Position numbers and translations under genes: made by a program
From: Pedosphaera sp.
GTDB lineage: Bacteria; Verrucomicrobiota; Verrucomicrobiia; Limisphaerales; SXQI01
Direction: 5' to 3'
Assembly (NCBI GenBank): GCA_025359965.1
Contig: JANYDC010000069.1
Coordinates: 1 to 60,883 of the forward strand
Length of the DNA: 60,883 nucleotides
In this document: positions 24,951 through 34,051 of the stretch, piece by piece
Position numbering within the stretch: the stretch's first letter is position 1
Layout: every line of letters begins with the position of its first letter
Notes under the pieces: generated by a model
What the model was told of the DNA's origin: nothing
Seen by the model: the letters and a program-made list of their open reading frames with translations, nothing else
Database searches by the model: none

Positions 24951-27035
24951 TCAGGCGGGCTTCCAACTGCCCACATCTTGAACGCGGGTTGCTCGGCCGG
25001 GGTGGCCGAGTTGGCGGTAGAGAATTTCGGCCCAATCGAAGGTGGGGGAAACCTTGCCTGCCAAGACCAGTTCAGTGGGCCAGAGGAGTCCGGCGACTTG
25101 GGGGAGGTCGGTGATGCGGAGGCAGTTTAGCATCTCGAAAGCTTGGCCTCGGCCATCCTTTTGACCAGCGACATTCTGGGTGGCGGGGGGATCTTCCAGA
25201 ATGAGGGTGCGGACGTTTCCATCGAGCAGGGCGGCGTAGAGGGCAACGGCGCACATTTCGCCTCTTGCGGCCAACGAAACGTGATGTGCGTCTACTTGGG
25301 GAAGTTGGCGGGCGGCTTGCAAGGCGCGGAGGGTATCCCAAACGCGCATTGAAGCAATGGTGCGCCCCGTCCATGCGGCGGCGCGACGGATGTGCCAATT
25401 GAGATCCTCACCCCACGCGGTGTCACCGATGCCGCGCGGCTCAAAGATGATGCCCGACCAGGGGGCGTTGATGTGGGAAAGAAAACTGAGAGAATCACCA
25501 CGATTCTCGGAAGGTGAGACCAGTGAAATAATGGTGGGAGCTGGAGTGGTCCCGGTCTTTCGGCGAAAAAGCATTCCGTGCAATCGCCAGCCTTCTTCCG
25601 AGGTGAAAGCGAAGCGATGGCCCACTCCGTTCTCTTCGAACTCATATTCGATTTGAAGATCAAGGGGTGGCGGCGTTACAGGGAAAGCCCCGAAGGTCTT
25701 TTGCTTCAACTGCGTGAGGACATGCTCGCGGTCGCGGGCCAGGGACGAGGCATCAGAGATCTGTGGCAGTGGCGGTGGGGAGAGTAAATCATCCTGAATG
25801 GTGGGGGTGCGATTTCCGCGAGGCGAGCCGTTTACGAAAACGCGCAGGGTCTCGATGGATTCCTGCTTTTCGGGACGGTCGTCAATATCTCCGACCTGCC
25901 CGGGCGCAATTTCTCGACCCATGAGGTGTTTGATGAACCACGAAAAAATTCCGGTGCGCGAGAGTGGGTGGTAGGAATGGCCACCCGGAGTTTCAATGAG
26001 GAGGAGCTTTTTTTCCGCTCCCATCTTGCGATACAAACCATTGAGCTGAGAGTGTACCTTGCGAATGGATTCAATGGTGAAGATGCCATCGTGATCGGAC
26101 GAACCAATCAGCAATGGGCGCGGTGCGATCAAGCCGCCAATATCAGCAAGATCCCAGCGGTAGGTATTATTCCACCAGATGCAATCGCACTGGTCATCAA
26201 TGGTTCGATCCTGAACATAGGAGTAGAGGGTGGAGGTTCCGCAGACAGGTGCTACGACTTTGACGCGTTCGTCGGCAGCAGCAATCCACCACGAAACGGC
26301 ACCACCACCGGAGATACCGGTGACACCGAGCTTTGCCGCATCGACTTCCCTGCGTTGCGACAAGAGATCAAGCGCACGAATTCCGTTGAGCATTTCGATG
26401 CCCGCTGAGGTGTAGCCACGGGAGTACCAGTGCCACCAACCTTCACGATAGCAGCCATGATGAAAGCCCTGCACTTCGCCCAGTTGAACGGTCTCAGCGA
26501 TCAGACATACAAAACCTAATTCAGCAAAACGGCGTGCATGGGCTTGATAATGCGCTTTTTGATTTGAGGAGTGACCACAGACATAAAGCACTGCCGGAGC
26601 GCGGCCCTTCAGATTTTTCGGGATGTAGAGATTCGCAGTGACGAATAGCTTGGGTAAACTCTCATAGTAGAGTTTTTCGATGGTGTAGGAATCCCTCACC
26701 ACAATCCCAGTCACAGTAACGGGTGGAGGCTCGCGCTGTTCGGTCCACCAATCATCCACCCCCATCATCTCAAGCAATTGACGACGCTTCTCCGGCACCA
26801 GTCGCCGCCATGTTTCGGCACTCTTTGCCTCCGCCAAAGCGTGGTCGGTGATGGCCTTGGCTTCACGGGAAAGATAGTCGCGGATATTGCCGGAAGGAAC
26901 CAGGCGGCTGCTCACCTGTGGCGTGGCCCCAGCAAAGATTGCTGGAACAGTGAGCAGCCCGTTGAGGGAGCCTCCGGCAAGCGCATTAAACCCGCCAATC
27001 TTGAAACCTGTGCCAAGGAATTTACGTCGGTTCAT
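24951..27035 (-). CDS. Tat-exported two-domain alpha/beta hydrolase (acetyl-xylan-esterase-like)
   Basis: The 694 residues open with a twin-arginine signal (RRKFLG, then a hydrophobic core ending near IFAGA). Two alpha/beta-hydrolase domains follow. The first (about 60-380) has the nucleophile GISGGG, an Asp in SSDHDG and a His in GGHSYH, so it looks active; it resembles acetyl-xylan-esterase and dienelactone-hydrolase-like enzymes. The second (about 430-690) has RGEMCA where the nucleophile elbow should be, so it is probably inactive. It is the last gene of a four-gene minus-strand operon, 22 bp after the oxidoreductase gene. It probably removes acyl groups from a polysaccharide in the periplasm; the substrate is inferred from context only. 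Confidence 0.82.
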   Translation of the reverse strand: MNRRKFLGTGFKIGGFNALAGGSLNGLLTVPAIFAGATPQVSSRLVPSGNIRDYLSREAKAITDHALAEAKSAETWRRLVPEKRRQLLEMMGVDDWWTEQREPPPVTVTGIVVRDSYTIEKLYYESLPKLFVTANLYIPKNLKGRAPAVLYVCGHSSNQKAHYQAHARRFAELGFVCLIAETVQLGEVQGFHHGCYREGWWHWYSRGYTSAGIEMLNGIRALDLLSQRREVDAAKLGVTGISGGGAVSWWIAAADERVKVVAPVCGTSTLYSYVQDRTIDDQCDCIWWNNTYRWDLADIGGLIAPRPLLIGSSDHDGIFTIESIRKVHSQLNGLYRKMGAEKKLLLIETPGGHSYHPLSRTGIFSWFIKHLMGREIAPGQVGDIDDRPEKQESIETLRVFVNGSPRGNRTPTIQDDLLSPPPLPQISDASSLARDREHVLTQLKQKTFGAFPVTPPPLDLQIEYEFEENGVGHRFAFTSEEGWRLHGMLFRRKTGTTPAPTIISLVSPSENRGDSLSFLSHINAPWSGIIFEPRGIGDTAWGEDLNWHIRRAAAWTGRTIASMRVWDTLRALQAARQLPQVDAHHVSLAARGEMCAVALYAALLDGNVRTLILEDPPATQNVAGQKDGRGQAFEMLNCLRITDLPQVAGLLWPTELVLAGKVSPTFDWAEILYRQLGHPGRATRVQDVGSWKPA

Positions 27036-27057
27036 GATTGGCGGTTGAAGACTTCAC

Positions 27058-28422
27058 TCAGGTGGTCCGTGGTGCGGCGCTGTCGTAGGTAAGACCGGGA
27101 ATCACTTTACCGTCGCCGGTGCTGATCTTCCGCGACTTTTCATCGAAGTAAAGCATCAGGCCGAGGCGCTCGGACATCTCGGCAAGGCAGAGAATGGTGT
27201 GGGCGCGGATGGCCAGATCCACATTGGCAAAAGGTGTTTGTCCTGTGCGGATGCAATCGAAAAAGTTTTTTTCAAGACGTGCGAGATCACCGCTTACCTG
27301 GCCGGAGCGGTGCTCCTGCGGTTCGATTTCCTCAGCAAAAGGCCGTTCAGGCTTCAAAGAAACTTGATCCTGCCCTGAGGAGAAATAGAGCGTGCCCTGG
27401 CGGCCGCGAATCATCTCGGGCAGGCCGACCTCGTTCACAGTGCTGCCCGCGACGCACAAGGTGAGTCCGCTGGGCATTTCGGCCAAAAGATGAGTGGTAT
27501 CGGTGATATCGCGGTCCATTGATACTTTGCGAGTGCCTGTGCAGGTCACACGACGGGGATACTCAGAAGCCCCCGTGGCGAGCAGCAAGGGCAGGAAGGT
27601 GTGCGAAAGGAGGTTGCCGAGGATGCCGGAGTTGTAATCGTAGAACTTGTGCCAGCTGAAATAACGCTCCGGCGTGAAGGGGATTTTGGGAGTGCGACCG
27701 AGCCAGCGATTCCAGTCCAAATTGCTTTCATTGGCGTCGGCATCAATGGGGTAAGTCCACTCGCTGTTCTTGAGGTTGTTGCGGCAGTACGAACCTTGCG
27801 CCCAAACCAGCGGGCCCAGTTTGCCCTCGCGAATCCATTCAGCGGCCTTGTGATACTTTTGATCACCGCAATACTGGGAGCCAACGGTGAAGGTTTTGCC
27901 GGTGCGTTTAACAGTGTCGTAAATACGAAAGCCCTCGTCAAAATAGCGGGCAAAAGGTTTTTCCCCGTAGACGTGCTTGCCGGATTCGAGGGCATCACAG
28001 GCCACATCGCAATGCCACTGATCCACGGTTGCAACGATAATGGCATCGATATCCTTTCGCTCCAAAAGCTTGCGATGATCCATGAAGGTGTCGGCGTCTT
28101 TCAAGCCGATGATGGTCTTGGCTTCGTCGAGATGCTTCTGGTACACATCACATACCGCGCCCTGCACAATGTTGTTCTCAGCCGCGTGTTCCTTCTGGCT
28201 GCGAACGTGTGCCTTCCCCTGACTACCGGTGCCAACGTATGCGACGACGATGCGGTCATTGGCTCCGATGACACGACCAGTGGAGGGCGCTTGGTTCTGG
28301 CCGTAGACAGGGGTCTTGACGATGCCGGTGACAGCGACGGTTGCGGCAACGGCGGCGGCTTTCTGAATGAAGGTGCGACGACTCTCTTCTTGAGGCGCCG
28401 AATTATTTGAGTGTGGTTTCAT
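27058..28422 (-). CDS. Tat-exported Gfo/Idh/MocA family oxidoreductase
   Basis: From the ATG at 28422 this gives 454 residues; a TTG seven codons upstream is less likely. The N-terminus has a twin-arginine signal (SRRTFIQKAAAVAATVAV) cleaved near YGQ. The Rossmann part is slightly modified (VAYVGTGSQGKAH), and the family block GEKPFARYFDEG (the EKP motif) is intact. A beta-sheet domain follows with GSQYCGDQKYHKAAEWIREGKLG and SWHKFYDYNSGIL. These Tat-exported oxidoreductases are abundant in Planctomycetes and Verrucomicrobia; they carry tightly bound NAD(P) and act on sugars in the periplasm, for example in non-hydrolytic glycoside cleavage. It lies between a deacetylase-like gene and an esterase-like gene, consistent with polysaccharide breakdown. 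Confidence 0.9.
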   Translation of the reverse strand: MKPHSNNSAPQEESRRTFIQKAAAVAATVAVTGIVKTPVYGQNQAPSTGRVIGANDRIVVAYVGTGSQGKAHVRSQKEHAAENNIVQGAVCDVYQKHLDEAKTIIGLKDADTFMDHRKLLERKDIDAIIVATVDQWHCDVACDALESGKHVYGEKPFARYFDEGFRIYDTVKRTGKTFTVGSQYCGDQKYHKAAEWIREGKLGPLVWAQGSYCRNNLKNSEWTYPIDADANESNLDWNRWLGRTPKIPFTPERYFSWHKFYDYNSGILGNLLSHTFLPLLLATGASEYPRRVTCTGTRKVSMDRDITDTTHLLAEMPSGLTLCVAGSTVNEVGLPEMIRGRQGTLYFSSGQDQVSLKPERPFAEEIEPQEHRSGQVSGDLARLEKNFFDCIRTGQTPFANVDLAIRAHTILCLAEMSERLGLMLYFDEKSRKISTGDGKVIPGLTYDSAAPRTT

Positions 28423-28439
28423 GGAATTATTTTGGGGTA

Positions 28440-29828
28440 TCAAACGCTCAACTGTGAGCGGCCTTTGGGCAGATCGAAACAGACAATTACATCCTTGGCA
28501 TCACGCAGCCAGGTGCCGGGTTTCAGTTCCAGTGTGTTCGAGATTTCCCTGAGCGGTGCTGAGTCCCCGTTGCCGGTCAATTTGGGAACTGCTCCATTGG
28601 TGGAATTGGCGCGGAGGGTAAAGCGAGTGGTGGCGAAAGGCGCGTTGAGGGAAATGGTTCCGCCGGTTTTCTCAATGTGGGTGAGTTCTTTGGCGGCCCA
28701 GTAGCGGGAGATTTCACTGAGCTTCATCCAGAGCAGGTTTTTGAACTTAGCCTCCAGCCGGTTGACCACTTCCTGAAAGATTTTGAAGCCGAGTTCCTGA
28801 CCGTTGAAATGCATGCCCGTCCAATGGGAGACCATGATGGCAGGTTCGCCACGCTGGATGATGTCGACCATGCGGCCGTTCTGCAAATCCTCGGTAATGT
28901 ATTTGTCCACGCCACCCGGTTCGACGTTATCCCAGCCGCCTGTCCAGTCGCCGGTGCAGCCAACGATGCTAACAACGCAGCGGGGATCCGAACCATTGAG
29001 ACCACTGACATTTTCCACGCGTGGGACGACGCTCTCCTCGCCCTTGTCGAACATGTGACGGAAATAATGCGGGACCTCCGCGCCGAAAACATCTCGCACA
29101 GATTGAAGCGTGGCCAGGGAAAGCTGGGGCAAAGCACGTGAGGCAAACCCTCCGGGAGTGGTAACCCCTTCGCATGGCAGGCCGATGTTTTTGAGGATGC
29201 GCAGGGCGTAAGCCATGTATTCGCCAATCTCGTCGGGGCTGCGGCCGGTGGTCCACTCAAAGTTCTCCATGAACTTCAGGGAATGATCCTCATACGGATG
29301 GCCGGTTTTAAGGTCAATGACGCGAGTGTGGGTACACATCTCGGGGTGGATGTCCCAATTGGGTGTCATCAAAGTGCGGACGAGGTCGATACTTTCCTTG
29401 AGTTCCTTTTGCGTCCAACCGGGTATGATGCGGTCAAGCCGGCCCACACAAGCCGGATAGGGCACGATACTGTATTTTCCTTTCACACCGCGCGAGGCGC
29501 ACCATTCGCCAAACTTGCGCACGAAGGAGTCCGGAATTTCGTTGGGCCATTCGCGCCAGTTGCGGTGATAGGTTTTGCTCGCTCCGACAAACGCGGTGTC
29601 AAACTGCGGCATGGCGAAGCGGTTCAGGTTCACCAGACAGGTTGAGTCGTCAATGATCAGCCCAACGGGCACGCGGTTGCAGGGATTTAGCACGGTCACG
29701 CCTTCGGCGCGCACCGGACGTTCTCCTGCCGATTGCGCGAGTAATTTTTGAGGCGACTGGAAGAGGCTAGCGGCCGTGAGCCCAAGTCCGGTGTGTTGAA
29801 TAAATTGACGGCGATTGTGGGGTTTCAT
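28440..29828 (-). CDS. Tat-exported polysaccharide deacetylase-like protein
   Basis: The 462 residues start at the ATG at 29828, whose first bases overlap the stop of the upstream gene (ATGA), so translation is coupled. The twin-arginine signal (NRRQFIQHTGLG) ends near LAQS. The mature part opens with PVGLIIDDST, reminiscent of the NodB-type strand with an Asp-Asp pair, and has NWDIHPEMCTHTRVID and GEYMAYALRIL blocks fitting a polysaccharide-deacetylase-like TIM-barrel fold. I cannot confirm the full metal-binding triad, so activity is uncertain. Its place inside an operon of exported carbohydrate-active proteins supports a role in removing acyl groups from a polymer. The following oxidoreductase gene begins 17 bp downstream. 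Confidence 0.65.
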   Translation of the reverse strand: MKPHNRRQFIQHTGLGLTAASLFQSPQKLLAQSAGERPVRAEGVTVLNPCNRVPVGLIIDDSTCLVNLNRFAMPQFDTAFVGASKTYHRNWREWPNEIPDSFVRKFGEWCASRGVKGKYSIVPYPACVGRLDRIIPGWTQKELKESIDLVRTLMTPNWDIHPEMCTHTRVIDLKTGHPYEDHSLKFMENFEWTTGRSPDEIGEYMAYALRILKNIGLPCEGVTTPGGFASRALPQLSLATLQSVRDVFGAEVPHYFRHMFDKGEESVVPRVENVSGLNGSDPRCVVSIVGCTGDWTGGWDNVEPGGVDKYITEDLQNGRMVDIIQRGEPAIMVSHWTGMHFNGQELGFKIFQEVVNRLEAKFKNLLWMKLSEISRYWAAKELTHIEKTGGTISLNAPFATTRFTLRANSTNGAVPKLTGNGDSAPLREISNTLELKPGTWLRDAKDVIVCFDLPKGRSQLSV

Positions 29829-31072
29829 TTTGTCGATTGAATGGGGTGCGCGAGCGGAGTGCCGGAATAAATGAATGGAGCATGCCACGGGGACCAGACG
29901 GAGGCGCCGATCTCACGCACCCTTAACCAGTGGCTGACGCCATCCGCCAAAGCGGATTTTCCTGAACGGGTTCCCGCGAAACCTCCGTGCTCGGCGTCCA
30001 CGATGAGATGACCTGCTTTGGCCTCGACAGGCTTGGATTTCCATACGATATCCCTGCCTTCGAGATCAGGCGAGATCTCGACCTCCCAAGACAATTCCAA
30101 AGCAGGTTGAGTGCGTGAAATTTTAACGGGTGAGGCTGCGATGATGGGTCCGATGGGCTTGGTGCTGATGACAAAATTATCAAACCAGCGTGACTGGCGT
30201 TTGACCGAGCCTTGGTTCCAATAATTCTCCAAGAAGACCGCGTTAATGGCATATTCCGTCCATGTACCGTGCCAATCCAAATCAACGCGTGTCGCCTCAA
30301 TTTTTCCATCCACCCAAAGCTCAAAAACCCCGTCGCTTTGACCGGGTGTGTTGAGCTTAATATGAGATTCGATGCAGACCCAGCGGCCCGACTCCGAAGC
30401 GCTGAAGACGGGAGTTGGCCCATTTCTCGAACCCAACCATTTTAAGCGGTCGAAATCGTTGTAGCGGGTGGTGATTTTTTGGCCGTCGCGTATGCCGGTG
30501 GCTGGGTCAATGCAGAGGGCGTCCCCCCGCCCCCCCCAAACATGCGCGATAAAGCCCTGGCTGTAGTCGCGTCCGGCCATACAGGTGCAACGAGCCAATT
30601 TCGCAGGATTGCCCTCCCAACCTGCCTCGTGCTTGACATAGACCCTCCAGTATATTTCACGAAACGTTTCGTCGTGTTGCAAGCCGCGTTCAAATGGGTT
30701 TTTACCGAAGAGCACATGAAGACGGCCCGCGCTCACCTGGCCTTTTTCGAACTGACAACGCATGGCGCCACCGGCCAGACCTTCATCTGCTGTCCAAAGA
30801 AAACTTCCTTTCTCGTCGACGTATTCAAAGTAGGCTTGGCCCTCTTCCGGCACCTTGGCAAAATCGTCATAGAAGATGACGGACTTATCCTGAGAATGGG
30901 GTTGAGTTGATGCAGGAGCCACAGAGGACACGCGAAGAGATGCCGAGGGAGCCTGCGAAAAAGCCATACCACCCTGAAGCCCCAACTGAACCGCTGCAAG
31001 GCTTCGGGCCGCCTTACTGATAAAGTCGCGTCGAGGGAGTGGGTTCACTCCCCATGCAATACTCCTCAGCAT
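29825..31072 (-). CDS. Exported concanavalin-like jelly-roll protein, possible polysaccharide lyase
   Basis: I use the ATG at 31072 (415 residues). A GTG at 31141 would add 23 residues before the twin-arginine-like signal (PLPRRDFISKAARSLAAVQ). The mature part (about 65-320) looks like a beta-sandwich, with conserved-looking blocks FYDDFAKVPEEG, EIYWRVYVKHE, GRWVCIESHIKLN, GVFELWVDGK and SRWFDNFVIS. Such sandwich proteins include alginate- and glucuronan-type lyases and sugar-binding modules. The order WVCIESHIKLNT...GVFELWVDG is typical of that fold. The C-terminal 95 residues resemble a fibronectin-type or carbohydrate-binding domain. It is the first gene of the four-gene operon and diverges from a beta-helix glycosidase-like gene 122 bp away. 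The enzymatic class is not certain. Confidence 0.65.
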   Translation of the reverse strand: MLRSIAWGVNPLPRRDFISKAARSLAAVQLGLQGGMAFSQAPSASLRVSSVAPASTQPHSQDKSVIFYDDFAKVPEEGQAYFEYVDEKGSFLWTADEGLAGGAMRCQFEKGQVSAGRLHVLFGKNPFERGLQHDETFREIYWRVYVKHEAGWEGNPAKLARCTCMAGRDYSQGFIAHVWGGRGDALCIDPATGIRDGQKITTRYNDFDRLKWLGSRNGPTPVFSASESGRWVCIESHIKLNTPGQSDGVFELWVDGKIEATRVDLDWHGTWTEYAINAVFLENYWNQGSVKRQSRWFDNFVISTKPIGPIIAASPVKISRTQPALELSWEVEISPDLEGRDIVWKSKPVEAKAGHLIVDAEHGGFAGTRSGKSALADGVSHWLRVREIGASVWSPWHAPFIYSGTPLAHPIQSTK

Positions 31073-31194
31073 GGGCACTGACAATCCTTTGCTAAAATAA
31101 AAATGGTTTCCCCTTGGTGCACGCAACTTAAGGATAGTCACCCGTTAGCCCAAGGACCTGAATACAAGCCAGTTGAATCGAGTCAGCTACGTCA

Positions 31195-33207
31195 GTGAGA
31201 GTTTTAATTTTGATGGCCCTTTTTTCGGTGGGAGTTTGCGCCCAGCAAACCGCCACTGAATTACACCTTTTCGTCGTTGCAGACGGAGGCATAGCCAGCC
31301 TTGAACGCCAGCGATACGCCACACTGCCTGAAGCTCTAGCCAAAGCCCGGGTCGAACGCAAGACCCAGACCAACCGCGCCATTCGGATCACATTGGAGGC
31401 CGGACGCCATGCGTTGACGGAAACCCTTGTGTTAACACCGGAGGATTCCGGTGCATCCCCCGCCTCACCCCTGGTGATCGAGGGGACTCCCGGCAAGGAG
31501 ACATCGCTGGTGGGAGGCACAATCCTAAAAGGCTGGAAGTTGGTCGATGCGGCCGCGCGGCGTTCGGAATTGGAGTTGCCGGAGGTGAAGAACGGCTCGT
31601 GGTATTTCCGCTCCCTATACATCAATGGACACCGCGCCACCCGGGCCCGCACTCCGAACACGGGATTCTTCCGCATTCAAGGCCCATCGCCCACCGACCA
31701 TCCTGTGCAAATTCGTTATCAGGGAACGGATATCAAACCCGGTTGGACCAACACTGGCGACGTTGAGTTGATTGCCCTGCTCTCGTGGGCCGATTTGAGG
31801 ATGGCCATTCGCTCCGTCGACGAAGGCAAGCATATTGCGACACTCTCCGGCAATCCGCAGCCGTCCAATCAGGAGTCGGATGCCCGCTATTATATTGAAA
31901 ACACACCGGATGCGCTCGACGCTCCGGGGGAGTGGTATCTGGACCGGAAATCAGGCCGTGTATCCTACTTGGCCAAGGCTGGTGAGGATTTTTCAAAAGA
32001 GGTCGTCACCGCTCCGCGCTTAAAACAGTTAATGCGCTGGGAGGGTGATTTTGCCTCTCAAAAGGCGGTGCGAAACATTTTGGTGCGGGGCTTAACCTTC
32101 GCCGAGACCGATTGGAATCTGGCACCTGAGGGTTATGCCGATGTTCAAGCCGCTGTGCACATCCGGGGTGATTTACTGCTGCGAGGGGTGGAAGACTGCT
32201 CCATTGAGGATTGCACATTTCGCGGGCTGGGCGGCTACGCAGTGGAGCTGGGAGAAGGCTGCCGGAGGGTGCGAGTCGTGGGAAATGAGATGACGGAGCT
32301 TGCCGCGGGCGGCGTCCGTGTTGGCGAAGGTGGAGGTTCTTCGACTGGGTTCACTGCCAACAATAGCCATGAGATCAGCCAGAATCACATCCACCACAAC
32401 GGAGTCATTTATCCACCGGCTGCCGGTGTGTTCATTCTCCAGAGCGGCGCCAACCGGGTCTCGCACAACCATATCCACCACTTGAACTACACAGCGGTAT
32501 CAGTGGGCTGGACATGGGGTTACCAGGATTCGCCCTGCCGGGCAAACATCGTTGAGTTCAACCACATGCACGATATCGGACAGGGCAGGTTGAGCGATAT
32601 GGGGGCGGTTTATACGCTCGGGCCTCAACCTGGCACCATCATCAGAAACAATTTGATCCATGACGTGGACTCGTTCACTTACGGCGGTTGGGGCTTGTAC
32701 ACGGATGAAGGCAGCACAGGGATCGTTTTGGAGAATAATGTGGTCTACCGCTGCAAGAGCGCGGGATTCCATCAGCACTACGGCCGGGACAACATCATCC
32801 GCAATAACATCTTCGCCCTGAACCGTGAGGCGCAACTGATGCGGACACGCGAGGAGGACCACCAATCCTTCCAATTCACCAATAACATCGTGTTTTTCGA
32901 TCAGGGACAACTCTTTGCCTCCAACTGGGATAACCGGCACTACGCGATGGAAGGCAATGTCTATTTTGACACGCGCTCCGACCACGATCTTGCCAAAATT
33001 AAATGGGGCGGTCTTTCGTGGGCCGATTGGCAGAAGGCCGGTTTGGATACCCAATCGATACTGGCCGACCCACTTTTTGTGGACCCAATGAAAGGCGATT
33101 TCACCCTGAAAGCTAATTCCCCCGCCCTCGCGCTGGGGTTTAAACCGATCTCTCTGGCCGATGTGGGCATCACCCGCAAATCATCCTCCATTTCAGAGTC
33201 CAAGTGA
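31195..33207 (+). CDS. Secreted right-handed parallel beta-helix protein, GH141-like
   Basis: This 670-residue protein starts at a GTG; an ATG six codons later would shorten the signal peptide (MRVLILMALFSVGVCAQQT). The N-terminal third has TLPEALAKAR, ITLEAGRHALTETLVLTPEDSG and a SLVGGTILKGWK block. The middle is a right-handed parallel beta-helix (ISQNHIHHNG, VSHNHIHHLNYTAVSVGW, IIRNNLIHDVD), with GGWGLYTDEGSTG and FHQHYGRDNIIRNNIFA. This arrangement resembles family GH141 glycosidases, which include alpha-L-fucosidase and xylanase activities; GH120 or an uncharacterised beta-helix group are alternatives. It is divergent from the Tat operon, so the two may share a control region. Confidence 0.75.
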   Translation: MRVLILMALFSVGVCAQQTATELHLFVVADGGIASLERQRYATLPEALAKARVERKTQTNRAIRITLEAGRHALTETLVLTPEDSGASPASPLVIEGTPGKETSLVGGTILKGWKLVDAAARRSELELPEVKNGSWYFRSLYINGHRATRARTPNTGFFRIQGPSPTDHPVQIRYQGTDIKPGWTNTGDVELIALLSWADLRMAIRSVDEGKHIATLSGNPQPSNQESDARYYIENTPDALDAPGEWYLDRKSGRVSYLAKAGEDFSKEVVTAPRLKQLMRWEGDFASQKAVRNILVRGLTFAETDWNLAPEGYADVQAAVHIRGDLLLRGVEDCSIEDCTFRGLGGYAVELGEGCRRVRVVGNEMTELAAGGVRVGEGGGSSTGFTANNSHEISQNHIHHNGVIYPPAAGVFILQSGANRVSHNHIHHLNYTAVSVGWTWGYQDSPCRANIVEFNHMHDIGQGRLSDMGAVYTLGPQPGTIIRNNLIHDVDSFTYGGWGLYTDEGSTGIVLENNVVYRCKSAGFHQHYGRDNIIRNNIFALNREAQLMRTREEDHQSFQFTNNIVFFDQGQLFASNWDNRHYAMEGNVYFDTRSDHDLAKIKWGGLSWADWQKAGLDTQSILADPLFVDPMKGDFTLKANSPALALGFKPISLADVGITRKSSSISESK

Positions 33208-33239
33208 AAGACGCGCAGTCCCAAGCGGCAGGGGGATTG

Positions 33240-34040
33240 CTATTCCTCCTGCTCCACTGCGGCGGGTCCCCGCCGAGTTTCCGAAACGATGCCACGTTTT
33301 GACTGTTCGATGAATTCGATGGTTTCGCGGGCCAAATCGTCGGTAAACGTTTCCTTGGCGAGAGCAACTGCGGCCCGAATATTCAAGCCGCTGCGATAGA
33401 TTTGGTGGTAAAGCCTTTTGAGGGCGGACCTTGAGGCGGCGGGCACACCGGCTCGGCGCATGCCTACGGCATTGAGGCCGCACACACCGTTGAATCCACG
33501 CGAAATCATTCCCGGAGGCAGATCCTTGGTGACAGCGGATCCGCCCTGCATCAGCGCGTAACGTCCAATCCGCACAAACTGATGAACCAGGCAGTTGCCT
33601 GAAATAAAGACTCGATCCGCAATAGTGGCGTGACCGCCAATCATCGCCCCATTGGCCATGATGATATGGTTTCCCAGAACAGAGTTGTGGCCAACATGGG
33701 CGTGGGTCATAAGGAAATTGTTGGAACCAATGACCGTGTCTTCCGACAACTTATTGGAACGGTGGATGGTGACATGTTCGCGGAAAATATTGTTGTCCCC
33801 GATGCGGAGCCGTGTCGGGGCACCGTCATATTTTAGGTCCTGCGGTTTGTCTCCAATCACGCAGCCGGCATGGAATTCATTGTCAGACCCAATCACGGTA
33901 TCGCCCGTGAGATGGGAGTGGGGCCCGATCTTGCAGCCTGAACCCAGGACGACGCCTCCATCGACAACCACGTAAGGGCCGATGACACAATGGGAGCCAA
34001 TTTTGGCGGTAGGAGACACGAACGCTGTCGGATGGATCAT
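33240..34040 (-). CDS. lpxA: UDP-N-acetylglucosamine O-acyltransferase LpxA
   Basis: LpxA transfers a hydroxyacyl chain from acyl carrier protein to UDP-GlcNAc, the first step of lipid A synthesis. The 266 residues show the hexapeptide-repeat left-handed beta-helix from the N-terminus (MIHPTAFVSPTAKIG, VIGPYVVV), the catalytic-His block HAHVGHNS, and the C-terminal helical part beginning SRGFNGVCGLNAVGMRRAG, all typical for the family and at normal length. Its presence implies a lipopolysaccharide-bearing outer membrane. The gene lies 11 bp after radC on the same strand and probably shares its transcript. lpxD and fabZ, often adjacent elsewhere, are not here. Confidence 0.96.
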   Translation of the reverse strand: MIHPTAFVSPTAKIGSHCVIGPYVVVDGGVVLGSGCKIGPHSHLTGDTVIGSDNEFHAGCVIGDKPQDLKYDGAPTRLRIGDNNIFREHVTIHRSNKLSEDTVIGSNNFLMTHAHVGHNSVLGNHIIMANGAMIGGHATIADRVFISGNCLVHQFVRIGRYALMQGGSAVTKDLPPGMISRGFNGVCGLNAVGMRRAGVPAASRSALKRLYHQIYRSGLNIRAAVALAKETFTDDLARETIEFIEQSKRGIVSETRRGPAAVEQEE

Positions 34041-34051
34041 AACGCAACCGC

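Noticed and set aside
27601..28410. 269-residue antisense frame in the oxidoreductase gene
   Set aside because: The sense strand has clear family motifs; the antisense frame stays open only because of GC-rich codon use.
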